Part shown: positions 1-8,755 of the stretch, one piece after another
Layout: each line of letters begins with the position of its first letter
Position numbering within the stretch: position 1 is the first letter of the stretch
Assembly: GCF_003054225.1 (NCBI RefSeq)
Contig: NZ_QBKQ01000003.1
Span: 310,001-374,000, forward strand
Direction of reading: 5' to 3'
DNA from: Christiangramia gaetbulicola
GTDB lineage: Bacteria; Bacteroidota; Bacteroidia; Flavobacteriales; Flavobacteriaceae
DNA length: 64,000 bases
The notes under the pieces: model-generated
Database searches by the model: none
What the model was told of the DNA's origin: nothing
Seen by the model: only the letters and a program-made list of their open reading frames with translations
Translations under genes and position numbers: made by a program

Positions 1-1492
1 GGGAATAACACATGACCATTAAAATGATAGCGAAAGGCAAACCGGTAACTATAGTTGCTGTTTGCAGGGCCTGTAAGCCACCACCAACTAATAATACTGC
101 AGCGACAGTACCTTCAGTAACCGCCCAGAAGATTCGTTGTCCCACAGGAGCATCTATTTTTCCTCCGGAAGTAAGGCTGTCTACCACTAGAGAACCTGAA
201 TCTGAAGATGTGATAAAGAATCCTGCAATTAATAGCACTGCAACCACATTAATGACCATCGATAACGGGTAATCCTGGAAGAATACGAATAATGCCGTAG
301 CGATATCATCATTCACGGCCTGGCTTAGAGCGTCATTTCCAGACATGATCTCATTGATGGCAACGCTACCAAAAGCTGACATCCAGAAGAAGGTTACCAG
401 AGAAGGAACCAGCAGTACTCCCAGTATGAATTCTCTTATCGTCCTTCCCTTGGAGATCCTGGCGATGAACATTCCCACAAACGGAGACCAACCTATCCAC
501 CAACCCCAGTAAAATACGGTCCAGTCGTTTTGCCAGTCGCCTTTGGTGAAGGTTTCACTCCAGGTAGAGATTTCCAGAAAATTGAAAAGATAACTTCCGG
601 TATTTTCTACAAAAGATCTGAAAATAAAAATCGTTGGACCAAGAATAAGTGCCAGAATGAGAAGTACCACCGCGATTCTCATGTTCCATTCACTCAGAAC
701 CTTTACTCCTTTGTCTACTCCCAGGACCACTGAAGTTGTGGCAATTGCGGTTATTGCTGCAATAATGAGGATCTGGGTAGTAGTGCCATCGGGCAGGCCA
801 AAGACATGGTTTAATCCTGAAGCGATCTGCTGAACCCCGAATCCTAGTGATGTAGCCAGTCCGAATAAGGTTGCCAGTACGGCAAAAATATCTATGATAT
901 CTCCAATTCTTCCGTAGATACGGTCCCCCAGGAATGGATAAAAGATAGATCTAATGGTAAGAGGAAGTCCCCTGGTATATGTAAAGTAACTAAGAGAAAG
1001 TCCCACCAGGGCATAAACGGCCCAGGCATGAAAACCCCAGTGCAAAAAGGTAAAATTCATGGCCTCTTTTGCTGCTGCCGCAGTACCAGCTTCAGCCATA
1101 GGAGGAGAATTAAAATGCATTACGGGCTCACCTACACTAAAGAATAAAAGACCAATCCCCATCCCGGCACTAAAAAGCATGGCGAACCAGGATAAGGTCT
1201 TGAATTCTGGTTTGGCATTCTGTCCACCAATACGAAGTTTTCCAAACCGGCCCAAAGCCAGGTAGAGAAGGAACACAAAAAAGATATTTATGGCGAGGAT
1301 AAAAAACCAATCGGCACTCTCTGCCACCGTGTTTTGCAGTTCTTCAAAGAAGGTTTCTGCCTGTTCTTTGTAAATTAAGGTTAATGCGATGCTTATAATG
1401 ATGAAAATAGAGGACGTAAAAAATACCGGACCGTTAACTTCCAGTCCGAATATGGATTTTTTCTCATCACTTCTGGTAACTTTCTCTGCCAT
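1..1492 (-). CDS. BCCT-family betaine/choline/carnitine transporter, 3' end off window
   Basis: An open frame starts with ATG at 1492 and runs off the left edge; about 497 residues are visible. It is an inner-membrane secondary transporter for quaternary-ammonium osmolytes. The family signature is visible as DWTVFYWGWWIGWSPFVGMF in the middle of the protein, with the glycine-rich GMGIGLLFF segment and GEPV earlier, and many hydrophobic helices. The N-terminus is short (about 15 polar residues before the first helix). The start lies 20 bp after the stop of the upstream porin gene, so the two are probably co-transcribed. The exact substrate and the Na+ or H+ coupling cannot be told, and the regulatory C-terminal tail is outside the window. 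Confidence 0.93.
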   Translation of the reverse strand, partial: MAEKVTRSDEKKSIFGLEVNGPVFFTSSIFIIISIALTLIYKEQAETFFEELQNTVAESADWFFILAINIFFVFLLYLALGRFGKLRIGGQNAKPEFKTLSWFAMLFSAGMGIGLLFFSVGEPVMHFNSPPMAEAGTAAAAKEAMNFTFLHWGFHAWAVYALVGLSLSYFTYTRGLPLTIRSIFYPFLGDRIYGRIGDIIDIFAVLATLFGLATSLGFGVQQIASGLNHVFGLPDGTTTQILIIAAITAIATTSVVLGVDKGVKVLSEWNMRIAVVLLILALILGPTIFIFRSFVENTGSYLFNFLEISTWSETFTKGDWQNDWTVFYWGWWIGWSPFVGMFIARISKGRTIREFILGVLLVPSLVTFFWMSAFGSVAINEIMSGNDALSQAVNDDIATALFVFFQDYPLSMVINVVAVLLIAGFFITSSDSGSLVVDSLTSGGKIDAPVGQRIFWAVTEGTVAAVLLVGGGLQALQTATIVTGLPFAIILMVMCYS

Positions 1493-1512
1493 ATATCTAG
1501 TTTCTGTAGGGT

Positions 1513-2652
1513 TTAAAAATAATATCCGATATTAATATTGAATCTTGCTTCCCATTTTGCGTCAGGATTTCCAACACTAAAATCATCCACGAAATTTCCA
1601 CCAAGCCACGAATGATTATAGCCGGCAGCGTAATCTATATATGTATAAACCTTCCCGGCGCTCACAAGAACTCCGGTAACGTTCATAAATGAATCTTCGA
1701 ATCGATCAACTTTTTTATCCATGTAACCGAAGTCATTATAAAACTCCAGGTTACTAATAGGACCAAGTTTTACGGGAATACTTTTGGAAACAGCCGCAGT
1801 ATATACACTAAAATCTGAAGCTACTTCATAAGGGACGCCGTAAGCTCCCATTTGCAGAATCTCGTCAGATTCTCCGGGTAAGTTCTTAGGATCATGATTA
1901 ATGATCATTCCCTGTAATTTGATATTCCAGTTTTGCACATTCATCTCATAATGCAGAGCCAGCCCATTATGTGAGCCGGTCTCTTTAGTATCGAGATTGT
2001 ATAAACCACCATATTGTGCCGAAACACCAAGCCTGCTCTTAATGGAATCACCGAACTTATAGATCAGTTTCCCATTGAACTGGTTTACTTCTTTATTCCT
2101 GCCCACTACATCATAGGAATACCTGTTGGGAGAAGATTCACTATCACCACCAAATGTCAATTCTTCAGAATTTTTATAGAAGGCGAGGTTGTATTCGAAC
2201 CTGTCGTCTACATGCAAATATTTTACCCCCATATCGTGATCATCTTCCAGGCCAAAATAATAGGTGAGGTTGAAAAACCAGTTGTGCGAATTGTACTGCT
2301 GTATACCGAAAGGAACCTGGTTTAATCCAACCTGGATCTCATCCTGCTCATTGAAATGATAACCTACCCAACCCTGTTTTAGGAATCCTCCTCCAAATGC
2401 TTCAGAATACAGACGGTATTCAGCATTCAGATATATTTCTTTATAGGAACTGTTGAAATTGACTCTGAACATGTCGTACCCAAAATCACCACCACGGTTT
2501 TTCTGGCCTTCTTTCCACGAGGAAAGGTTATAGTTAAATCTTAATGCGCCGCCAACATCAACCTCCAGTTTATCCTGGGCATAAAGAGTCTGGTTTCCAG
2601 AAAGTGAAAAAAGAGAATAAATTGTGGCTAGAATGGTTAGTTTTTTAATCAT
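1513..2652 (-). CDS. porin-like outer-membrane beta-barrel
   Basis: The 379-residue protein has a clear signal peptide ending near ALYAQ-like residues 22-26, followed by alternating hydrophobic/aromatic strands and a C-terminal aromatic residue (GYYF), as expected of an outer-membrane beta-barrel. Its layout (RFNYN..., RVNFNSSYK, EYRLY, QVGLNQVPFG) resembles the phosphate-selective porin O/P-like superfamily, but I do not infer phosphate as substrate. It is the first gene of a probable two-gene operon with the BCCT transporter, suggesting it carries the same osmolyte or its precursor across the outer membrane. A TAATTTTG promoter element sits 20 bp upstream of the ATG. Confidence 0.8.
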   Translation of the reverse strand: MIKKLTILATIYSLFSLSGNQTLYAQDKLEVDVGGALRFNYNLSSWKEGQKNRGGDFGYDMFRVNFNSSYKEIYLNAEYRLYSEAFGGGFLKQGWVGYHFNEQDEIQVGLNQVPFGIQQYNSHNWFFNLTYYFGLEDDHDMGVKYLHVDDRFEYNLAFYKNSEELTFGGDSESSPNRYSYDVVGRNKEVNQFNGKLIYKFGDSIKSRLGVSAQYGGLYNLDTKETGSHNGLALHYEMNVQNWNIKLQGMIINHDPKNLPGESDEILQMGAYGVPYEVASDFSVYTAAVSKSIPVKLGPISNLEFYNDFGYMDKKVDRFEDSFMNVTGVLVSAGKVYTYIDYAAGYNHSWLGGNFVDDFSVGNPDAKWEARFNINIGYYF

Positions 2653-2671
2653 CGGTAGGGTTGTAGAATTT

Positions 2672-2679
2672 CAAAATTA
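2672..2679 (-). promoter_or_regulatory. -7 promoter element of porin-BCCT operon
   Basis: On the minus strand this reads TAATTTTG, matching the Bacteroidota -7 consensus TAnnTTTG, 19 bp before the porin ATG. The predicted leader is only about a dozen bases. Confidence 0.5.
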
Positions 2680-2870
2680 AAATAAAATCGCGTTAATGCT
2701 TGTGGTATGAGGCCTATTAACTTTAATTTAGAATGCTGAGGTTCAATTACTAAATTGTGTTAAAAGACAGTTTTAATTCGAAAATTGAAATTTTTGACCT
2801 GGTCAGTTACCGAAAATAAAATGATGAGATCTTGCTGAACTTTACTGTTTTTAGAAAACCTGAAAAAAAG

Positions 2871-2899
2871 AAAAAGCCACCTGATCCAGGTGGCTTTTT
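2871..2899 (-). terminator. intrinsic terminator after kdsA
   Basis: A perfect hairpin with arms AAAAAGCCACCTG and CAGGTGGCTTTTT and a 3-nt loop lies 23 bp downstream of the kdsA stop. It has a T-run on both strands, but only kdsA transcribes into it. Confidence 0.85.
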
Positions 2900-2921
2900 C
2901 TTTTGACTGAAATATAATATT

Positions 2922-3740
2922 TTAAAGTGTATTCACTGTCTTTCTGATAGCTACAAGATTTGTCAGTAGCTTTTCCAGGTGCGCAAGATCCAGCATATTT
3001 GCCCCATCGCTTTTGGCGTTTGCAGGATCAAAATGCGTTTCAATGAAAAGGCCATCTACATTATTTACAACTCCTGCCCGGGCAATAGTTTCAATCATAT
3101 CTGGTCTTCCTCCGGTAACACCACTACTTTGGTTAGGCTGTTGTAATGAATGCGTTACATCCAGAACAGTAGGAGCGAATTCACGCATGGTTGGGATCCC
3201 TCTGAAATCTACGATCAGGTCCTGGTAACCGAACATGGTTCCGCGGTCTGTGACCATTACCTGCTCATTATTACAATCGGTTACTTTGGTCACCGCATGT
3301 TTCATAGCATCCGGGCTCATAAACTGGCCTTTTTTAAGGTTTACCACCTTGCCTGTTTCAGCCGCAGCAACTACAAGATCTGTTTGTCTTACCAGGAAAG
3401 CAGGGATCTGGAGAATATCTACATATTCCGCAGCCAATTTAGCATCGCTAATCTCATGAATATCTGTAACCGTAGGAATGTTGAAAGTCTCAGAGACCTT
3501 GCGAAGTATCTTTAGAGCCTTTTCATCTCCAATTCCGGTAAAACTATCAATTCTACTACGGTTTGCTTTTTTGAAGGAGCCTTTAAAAACGTAAGGAATT
3601 TCAAGTTTATCTGTGATAGCCACAACTTTTTCTGCGATCCTCAGGGCCATATCTTCGCCTTCGATAGCGCAGGGACCTGAAAGAAGAAAGAAGTTATTAC
3701 TATCGGTGTGTTTTATATTAGGTATTTTGTCTAGTCTCAT
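2922..3740 (-). CDS. kdsA: 3-deoxy-8-phosphooctulonate synthase (KDO-8-P synthase)
   Basis: This cytoplasmic enzyme condenses phosphoenolpyruvate with arabinose-5-phosphate to make KDO-8-P for lipopolysaccharide inner core. At 272 residues it is of normal length. Visible family blocks are LSGPCAIEGE (19-28), YVFKGSFKKANRSR, the LQIPAFLVRQTDL strand, DVTHSLQQPN and FIETHFDPANAKSDGA. Cys24 in SGPC is at the position that distinguishes metal-dependent KDO8P synthases from the metal-free E. coli type, where Asn is found; the other ligand candidates Glu234 and Asp245 keep the expected 11-residue spacing. It is a single-gene unit with a TATCTTTG promoter and its own terminator. Confidence 0.96.
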   Translation of the reverse strand: MRLDKIPNIKHTDSNNFFLLSGPCAIEGEDMALRIAEKVVAITDKLEIPYVFKGSFKKANRSRIDSFTGIGDEKALKILRKVSETFNIPTVTDIHEISDAKLAAEYVDILQIPAFLVRQTDLVVAAAETGKVVNLKKGQFMSPDAMKHAVTKVTDCNNEQVMVTDRGTMFGYQDLIVDFRGIPTMREFAPTVLDVTHSLQQPNQSSGVTGGRPDMIETIARAGVVNNVDGLFIETHFDPANAKSDGANMLDLAHLEKLLTNLVAIRKTVNTL

Positions 3741-3757
3741 TATTTCAAAATTTGTCG

Positions 3758-3765
3758 CAAAGATA
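3758..3765 (-). promoter_or_regulatory. kdsA promoter -7 element
   Basis: Minus strand reads TATCTTTG, 17 bp before the kdsA ATG. A TTG lies 20 bp upstream of it on the same strand, fitting the TTG-N19/20-TAnnTTTG layout. Confidence 0.65.
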
Positions 3766-3870
3766 ACTCAATTAATGCCGCATTGCAATTAAGCTATATT
3801 TTGAAATTGAATACCTCTGATTGTATTTTTCTGTAAATTAGGTAATTGTTTAATTTCAAGAATTTCAATT

Positions 3871-4356
3871 ATGAAGATCCATGAGTTTCTAATTCCCCAA
3901 TTGCAGCAGGAAGTGGCCTTAACCGAAAAGTTCTTAAAACGTATTCCGGAGGATAAAATGGGATGGAAGCCTCACGAAAAATCCATGACCATACAGCAGA
4001 TAGCAAACCATTTAGCTGAAATTCCCGCCTGGATCACCGGTACTATGGAGGCCGAAGCCTTGGATCTAAAAGGATATACCTCGCCAGATCATGGAACGGT
4101 AGATGAGATCATAAAAGAGCTAAAGCAAAATACCGTCGCTGCCGAAACTTCGCTAAGAAAGTCTGATGAGGAATTTCACAGGACCTGGAAGATGACTAAA
4201 GAAGGAGAGACCTTATTTGAGATGCCAAAATTCAATGTTTTACAATCTATGGTATTGAATCAATTTCCTCATCACCGGGCACAACTGGGTGTCTATTTCA
4301 GGCTGCTGGATATTTCTGTACCCGCTACTTATGGGCCTTCGGCAGATGAGTCTTAA
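3871..4356 (+). CDS. DinB-superfamily protein
   Basis: The 161-residue cytoplasmic protein has the four-helix DinB/YfiT-like fold signature: NHLAEIPAWI with His47, and HHRAQLGVYFRLL with His134/His135. These histidines are the usual metal ligands of the family. Members include thiol transferases for low-molecular-weight thiols, but the substrate here is unknown. It is divergently transcribed from kdsA and ends in a hairpin shared with the convergent lipoprotein gene. A second DinB-type gene occurs in this window at 19000. Confidence 0.85.
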   Translation: MKIHEFLIPQLQQEVALTEKFLKRIPEDKMGWKPHEKSMTIQQIANHLAEIPAWITGTMEAEALDLKGYTSPDHGTVDEIIKELKQNTVAAETSLRKSDEEFHRTWKMTKEGETLFEMPKFNVLQSMVLNQFPHHRAQLGVYFRLLDISVPATYGPSADES

Positions 4357-4361
4357 AATAA

Positions 4362-4385
4362 AAAAACCGCCAACTGGCGGTTTTT
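4362..4385. terminator. bidirectional intrinsic terminator
   Basis: Arms AAAAACCGCCA and TGGCGGTTTTT form a hairpin between two convergent genes, with A/T runs on both sides, so it can stop transcription from either strand. Confidence 0.85.
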
Positions 4386-4406
4386 AGTTTTCCTATATAG
4401 TTTCTA

Positions 4407-4955
4407 CTACATTTCATTCAGTTGCCCACAAGCTACTGGAATGGTGGCAACATATTCACCGTCATTATTAAGACCGTGAAGTACGATTACACGATCGTCA
4501 AGATCTGCCAGTTGAGCTTCGGTTAACACGTCATTCATACCTAGAGTGAAGGTTTTTTCATAAGATATGTTTCCATCGGCATCTGCCATTGGGAAATCAT
4601 CTAGTGGCAATAATACCTCTCCGTAGAATGGAGCTCCTTCAGGAATTGTGATAATTCCATCTTCGTCTGCATCTGCAGAGGCTGGAGGACAGGTTGCTTC
4701 TTCACCATCACTCAATCCATGGATGTGCTGTGGGTGAGGCTGGTTTGGTTCCAGTCCCTGTGCTAATACAGTTACGGTTAATTGATCTCCGTTTTTGGTA
4801 ACGGTCGCAGTTCCGCTAACTCCAGAGTCATTAAGATCTCCAAGTTGTGCGGTGTATGACATCATTTCGTTCATGTCGTCATTGTCATCGTCATCATCGC
4901 AACTAGCGAATCCAAGAAATAGTGTGGCTAAAAATAATCCTTTAATAATTTTCAT
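4407..4955 (-). CDS. CHRD-domain-like lipoprotein
   Basis: The 182-residue protein has a lipoprotein signal with lipobox GFASC (Cys19) followed at once by an acidic stretch of aspartates, a common linker after the lipidated Cys. The body contains HPQHIHG and VIVLHG segments and a conserved Cys pair (TCPP, VACGQ), resembling CHRD domains, which also occur in proteins loosely resembling Cu/Zn superoxide dismutase. No catalytic function can be assigned. It is monocistronic, convergent with the DinB gene. The acidic linker lacks a basic +2 signal; final location (periplasmic face or surface) is not resolved. Confidence 0.75.
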   Translation of the reverse strand: MKIIKGLFLATLFLGFASCDDDDDNDDMNEMMSYTAQLGDLNDSGVSGTATVTKNGDQLTVTVLAQGLEPNQPHPQHIHGLSDGEEATCPPASADADEDGIITIPEGAPFYGEVLLPLDDFPMADADGNISYEKTFTLGMNDVLTEAQLADLDDRVIVLHGLNNDGEYVATIPVACGQLNEM

Positions 4956-5313
4956 AATATGATTTTATTTTGGCCGAAACTAGATAGAAAGCAGATTCTT
5001 CTGAAACTTTTTAGAATGGGTTTAACAGCATGGCGATTTTAATTTAACAGCACTAAAAAGCTAAGCTCTGCAGATTATTCTGTAGTTCAATTTGCTATGG
5101 AATATTTACAGGAAAACCGGATTGAAAAGATTAACGTTTTTGGGAATTTTTTTCATCCTGCGCTTTAATCTTGAATTTTTGAAATGCTTCCGGTTAAAAT
5201 TAAATGGAGTGAGTGGTTGAAAGCTTCTGATTTACAGTAAATTAAAATCTTTTCATTATGCGCTGGTTTAGAGAAAAATAGCTGTACATTTGCAGCCTTA
5301 AAAATAAGGCTTC
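4956..5313. promoter_or_regulatory. 358-bp intergenic region with typA promoter
   Basis: The region separates two divergent genes. It holds the typA -7 element TACATTTG at 5285-5292 on the plus strand, and two nested inverted-repeat pairs further upstream (5115-5195). A short hairpin (GCCTTA/TAAGGC, 5295-5310) lies between the -7 element and the typA ATG. No gene is seen. Confidence 0.55.
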
Positions 5314-7116
5314 ATGACAGCTATTAGAAATATCGCGATTATCGCACACGTTGACCACGGTAAAACAACCCTGGTAGACAAAATAATGCATCACTGTGAA
5401 TTGTTCCGTGATAACGAATCTACGGGTGAACTTATCCTGGATAACAATGATCTTGAAAGAGAGCGTGGAATTACCATTACTTCCAAGAACGTTTCTGTAA
5501 CCTATAAGGATACCAAGATCAATATTATCGATACTCCTGGCCACGCCGATTTTGGTGGTGAGGTAGAACGTGTTTTGAACATGGCCGATGGTGTTTTACT
5601 ATTGGTAGATGCTTTTGAGGGACCAATGCCTCAAACGCGTTTCGTACTTCAGAAGGCGATCGATCTTGGATTGAAACCTTGTGTGGTAGTAAATAAAGTA
5701 GATAAGGAAAACTGTACACCAGAGGAAGTTCATGAAAAGGTATTCGACCTTATGTTCGAACTTGGAGCAGAAGAATGGCAGTTGGATTTCCCAACCGTTT
5801 ATGGTTCAGCTAAGAACAACTGGATGAGTGACGACTGGAGAAACGAAACCGAAAATATCGAGCCTTTGCTTGATATGGTGATCGAGCATATCCCGTCTCC
5901 AAAAGTAGATCTTGAGGGAACTCCTCAAATGCTTATTACTTCTCTTGACTTCTCTTCTTTCACAGGACGTATCGCTATTGGTCGTCTTCAAAGAGGAACT
6001 TTGAAAGAGAATCAGCAGGTTTCTTTGGTGAAGCGTGATGGTAGCATCAAGAAAACAAGAATTAAAGAATTACATACTTTCGAAGGTTTAGGCCGTAGAA
6101 AGATCGAAGAGGTGCAGGCAGGTGATATTTGTGCGATCGTTGGTCTTGAAGGTTTTGAAATTGGTGATACTGTTGCCGATTTTGAAAATCCTGAAGGATT
6201 AAAGACCATCGCTATCGATGAGCCTACTATGAGCATGCTTTTCACAATTAACGATTCTCCTTTCTTCGGAAAAGACGGGAAATTCGTTACTTCAAGACAT
6301 ATCAAGGAAAGACTGTATAAGGAACTTGAAAAGAACCTTGCACTTCGTGTAGAGGAGACTGATAGTGCCGATAAATTCATGGTCTTTGGTAGAGGGGTTC
6401 TGCACTTATCTGTACTTATCGAAACGATGAGACGTGAAGGTTATGAACTTCAGATCGGTCAGCCGCAGGTAATCATCAAGGAAATTGACGGAGTTAAATG
6501 TGAGCCTATAGAAGAGCTTACTATCGACCTTCCGGAAGATGTTTCTGGTAAAGCCGTGGAAATGGTGACCATGAGAAAAGGGGAGATGTTGAGCATGGAA
6601 GCTAAAGGAGAAAGAATGAACATTCAGTTCCTTATTCCTTCTAGAGGTATCATTGGGTTGAGAAACCAGTTGCTTACCGCTACTGCAGGAGAAGCGATCA
6701 TGGCTCACAGATATAAAGAATACCAGCCTTTAAAAGGTGGAATTCCAGAAAGACAGAACGGTTCTTTAGTATCTATGGAAAAAGGAAAAGCAATTCCTTA
6801 TTCTATCGATAAACTTCAGGATAGAGGTAAATTCTTCGTAGATCCGGGTGAGGATATCTATGAAGGTCAGGTTATCGGTGAGAATTCACGTCAGGATGAT
6901 ATGGTAGTGAACATCACTAAAACCAAGAAGCTTTCTAACGTACGTTCTTCTGGAGCAGATGATAAAGCGAAGATCGTTCCTGCGATCAAGTTCTCTCTGG
7001 AAGAAGCTTTGGAATATATCCAGAAAGATGAATATGTAGAGGTAACTCCACATTTCTTAAGACTGAGAAAAGTTCTTTTAACTGAAAATGAAAGAAAAAG
7101 ATCTAAAGCGATCTAA
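5314..7116 (+). CDS. typA: ribosome-associated translational GTPase TypA/BipA
   Basis: This 600-residue GTPase binds the ribosome and is needed for 50S maturation and stress adaptation in bacteria studied. The G domain shows G1 AHVDHGKTT (11-19), G2 RGITI (51-55), G3 DTPGHADF (73-80) and G4 NKVDKE (127-132), followed by the beta-barrel and the TypA-specific C-terminal domain ([15 protein letters not shown], then [17 protein letters not shown]). Length is normal. It is monocistronic with a TAnnTTTG promoter and a downstream hairpin terminator. Identity is secure. Confidence 0.97.
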   Translation: MTAIRNIAIIAHVDHGKTTLVDKIMHHCELFRDNESTGELILDNNDLERERGITITSKNVSVTYKDTKINIIDTPGHADFGGEVERVLNMADGVLLLVDAFEGPMPQTRFVLQKAIDLGLKPCVVVNKVDKENCTPEEVHEKVFDLMFELGAEEWQLDFPTVYGSAKNNWMSDDWRNETENIEPLLDMVIEHIPSPKVDLEGTPQMLITSLDFSSFTGRIAIGRLQRGTLKENQQVSLVKRDGSIKKTRIKELHTFEGLGRRKIEEVQAGDICAIVGLEGFEIGDTVADFENPEGLKTIAIDEPTMSMLFTINDSPFFGKDGKFVTSRHIKERLYKELEKNLALRVEETDSADKFMVFGRGVLHLSVLIETMRREGYELQIGQPQVIIKEIDGVKCEPIEELTIDLPEDVSGKAVEMVTMRKGEMLSMEAKGERMNIQFLIPSRGIIGLRNQLLTATAGEAIMAHRYKEYQPLKGGIPERQNGSLVSMEKGKAIPYSIDKLQDRGKFFVDPGEDIYEGQVIGENSRQDDMVVNITKTKKLSNVRSSGADDKAKIVPAIKFSLEEALEYIQKDEYVEVTPHFLRLRKVLLTENERKRSKAI

Positions 7117-7135
7117 TTGAAATTATATAATATTG

Positions 7136-7164
7136 AAAAGCCTGCCGTAAGGCGGGCTTTTTTA
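7136..7164 (+). terminator. typA terminator
   Basis: Hairpin arms AGCCTGCC and GGCGGGCT with one G-U pair and loop GTAA, followed by a T-run, begin about 20 bp after the typA stop. Confidence 0.85.
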
Positions 7165-7182
7165 TGAAATAAAACTAATCCC

Positions 7183-7428
7183 ATGACTGAAATTTTTGGA
7201 ATCACTATCACCGAATGGATAGGCTACCTGGCTTCTTTCTTTGTGTTGCTTTCTTTTCTTATGAGAAACATTGTAACCCTAAGATATGTGAACAGCATTG
7301 GCTGTCTTTTTTTCGTGGCCTACGGAATTCTTTTAGATTCATGGCCGGTGATCATCACCAACGTGGCGATCGTTTGTGTGAACATCTATTACCTGTTCAT
7401 CAATAAAAAGCAGGTGCAGGAAGCTTAA
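7183..7428 (+). CDS. small three-helix membrane protein, YgjV/PQ-loop-like
   Basis: An 81-residue protein made almost entirely of three hydrophobic helices (about 10-27, 38-52, 54-72) with short polar ends. The pattern WIGYLASFFVLLSFLMRN and INSIGC-like turn recalls half-size PQ-loop/YgjV-type proteins. I cannot assign a substrate or reaction. It follows the typA terminator by about 20 bp and is convergent with the glucokinase gene, with only 2 bp between stop codons. Confidence 0.65.
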   Translation: MTEIFGITITEWIGYLASFFVLLSFLMRNIVTLRYVNSIGCLFFVAYGILLDSWPVIITNVAIVCVNIYYLFINKKQVQEA

Positions 7429-7430
7429 AT

Positions 7431-8177
7431 TTAGGTACTGTATTTATTTTTTGCAGCGTAGGCTGCACCAAGGATACCAGACCTGTTTCTTAATTCTGCT
7501 GGCACTAATTCGGTATTTACTTTCAGGAAATCCTCATATTGTTTCCAGTGTTTAGAAATTCCACCGCCAACGATGATGAGGTCTGGATTCAGTATTAAAT
7601 GGGTGTAATTCAGAAAGACGTTGAAACGCTTTGCCCATTCCTTGTAGCTAAGGTCCTCTTTTTTCTTTGCCGAGGAAGCCGCCCAGTCTTCGATCTTTTC
7701 ATAATCCAGGTAAGGGGTTTGGCCGAGTTCAAAATTGGGGATCAATTCACTATTAAGATAGGCGCCACTTCCTAATCCGGTTCCAACCGTTATCATTAAT
7801 ATAAACCCATCTTCGTTTTTACCGGCGCCGTAATTTACTTCGGCCAGCCCGGCAGCGTCGGCATCGTTGATCACTGTAAAATTAAGGCCTGTGGCTTTTT
7901 CAAATTCAGCCTCAACATTTAATCCCACCCATTTTTCACTTAGATTTCCTTCATCCTTGCAGATACCTTTCTTTATGATCGTGGGGAAACCACAACCTAC
8001 AATTCCCTCGTAATTAAAATGCTCTACCATTTCTTTTACTTTTTCGGTGATCGCTTTGGGGGTGCGGGATCTAGGCGTAGGAATTCTGTGTCTGGGAGTT
8101 ATAAGTTCACCTTTATAAAGGTCTACTACAGCTCCTTTAATGCCAGATCCCCCTATATCTATACCGAGTATTTCCAT
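7431..8177 (-). CDS. ROK-type kinase, polyphosphate glucokinase-like
   Basis: The 248-residue protein has the ATP/phosphate loop LGIDIGGSGIKGA (4-16), the second phosphate motif TVGTGLGSG, and the sugar-binding catalytic Asp in INDADAAGLAE. It lacks the Cys-rich zinc motif of typical ROK sugar kinases, and the ELGQTPYLDYEKIEDWAS-like central segment matches the polyphosphate/ATP glucokinase subgroup. The likely reaction is phosphorylation of glucose to glucose-6-phosphate in the cytoplasm with polyphosphate or ATP as donor. Phosphoryl donor preference cannot be read from the sequence. Monocistronic. Confidence 0.75.
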   Translation of the reverse strand: MEILGIDIGGSGIKGAVVDLYKGELITPRHRIPTPRSRTPKAITEKVKEMVEHFNYEGIVGCGFPTIIKKGICKDEGNLSEKWVGLNVEAEFEKATGLNFTVINDADAAGLAEVNYGAGKNEDGFILMITVGTGLGSGAYLNSELIPNFELGQTPYLDYEKIEDWAASSAKKKEDLSYKEWAKRFNVFLNYTHLILNPDLIIVGGGISKHWKQYEDFLKVNTELVPAELRNRSGILGAAYAAKNKYST

Positions 8178-8270
8178 TTTATTTATTGAAGTAGCTACAA
8201 GTTATCAAAAATGAAAATTTCAGGGAAGGATTTTAGAAAGGATTATGAAGGAAAGCGATATTAAATTCCT

Positions 8271-8416
8271 TTTTTCATGCATCACGTCATGCTGTCCGAT
8301 TGCTATCGGCATATTTCAGCATTTGTTGAGATACAGGAAGAGTTTGCTTCGTCGTTGCACTTCTCGCAAAGACGTTTCTTTGAAGAGTCTCTGCGAGCAT
8401 AGCGAAGCAGTCTCAC
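8271..8416. repeat. intergenic repeat copy 1
   Basis: First of two tandem, diverged copies of a roughly 130-145 bp non-coding element. Shared blocks with copy 2 include TTTTTCATGC, GATTGCTATCG, ATATTTCAGCATTT, GGAAGAGTTTGC, CTCGCAAAGACG and TCTCTGCGAGC. The end halves are imperfect inverted repeats of each other (GAGTTTGC... against ...GCAGTCTCA). Confidence 0.7.
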
Positions 8417-8425
8417 CTTAATAGG

Positions 8426-8556
8426 TTTTTCATGCTTTCCTGATTGCTATCGAGATATTTCAGCATTTCAGATACTGGAAGAGTTTGCCTCGTCATTGCA
8501 TTCCTCGCAAAGACGTATCCTTGGAGTGTCTCTGCGAGCGAAGCGTGGCAATCTCA
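8426..8556. repeat. intergenic repeat copy 2
   Basis: Second copy, immediately downstream of copy 1 in the same orientation. It carries the clearer terminal inverted repeat: GAGTTTGCCTCG near 8480 pairs imperfectly with the complement of CGTGGCAATCTC at the right end. It looks like a dispersed REP- or MITE-like element rather than a gene. Together the copies fill the 390-bp gap between the glucokinase start and the small membrane gene. Confidence 0.7.
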
Positions 8557-8566
8557 TTTAAAGTAT

Positions 8567-8755
8567 TTAAGACTCTTTCTTATTCCTTCTGTTATGCCGA
8601 ATGGAGATAGTCATCGAAATTAGGATAAGAATATTTGCGACTGTGCGAAGCCAAAATCCAAGGTCAAAATCATTAGGATAGGCGTTCCAAAGATTTGCGA
8701 AAAGAAGTAATACAGTTAATATCGCAACGCCATAGGCGACCCTAATATCCTTCAT
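8567..8755 (-). CDS. small two-helix membrane protein coupled to ftsE
   Basis: A 62-residue protein with two hydrophobic helices (about 8-25 and 37-51) and a basic C-terminus (RHNRRNKKES). Its ATG overlaps the ftsE stop codon as TAATG, so it is very likely translated by coupling with ftsE. I do not recognise a family. Its position suggests a role with the FtsE ATPase, but this is inference. Confidence 0.6.
   Translation of the reverse strand: MKDIRVAYGVAILTVLLLFANLWNAYPNDFDLGFWLRTVANILILISMTISIRHNRRNKKES

Noticed and set aside
12-1265. Plus-strand small frames in the first 1.3 kb
   Set aside because: They are antisense shadows of the BCCT transporter gene.
8271-8556. CRISPR-like array
   Set aside because: Only two diverged long copies, adjacent and without regular spacers; no cas genes.
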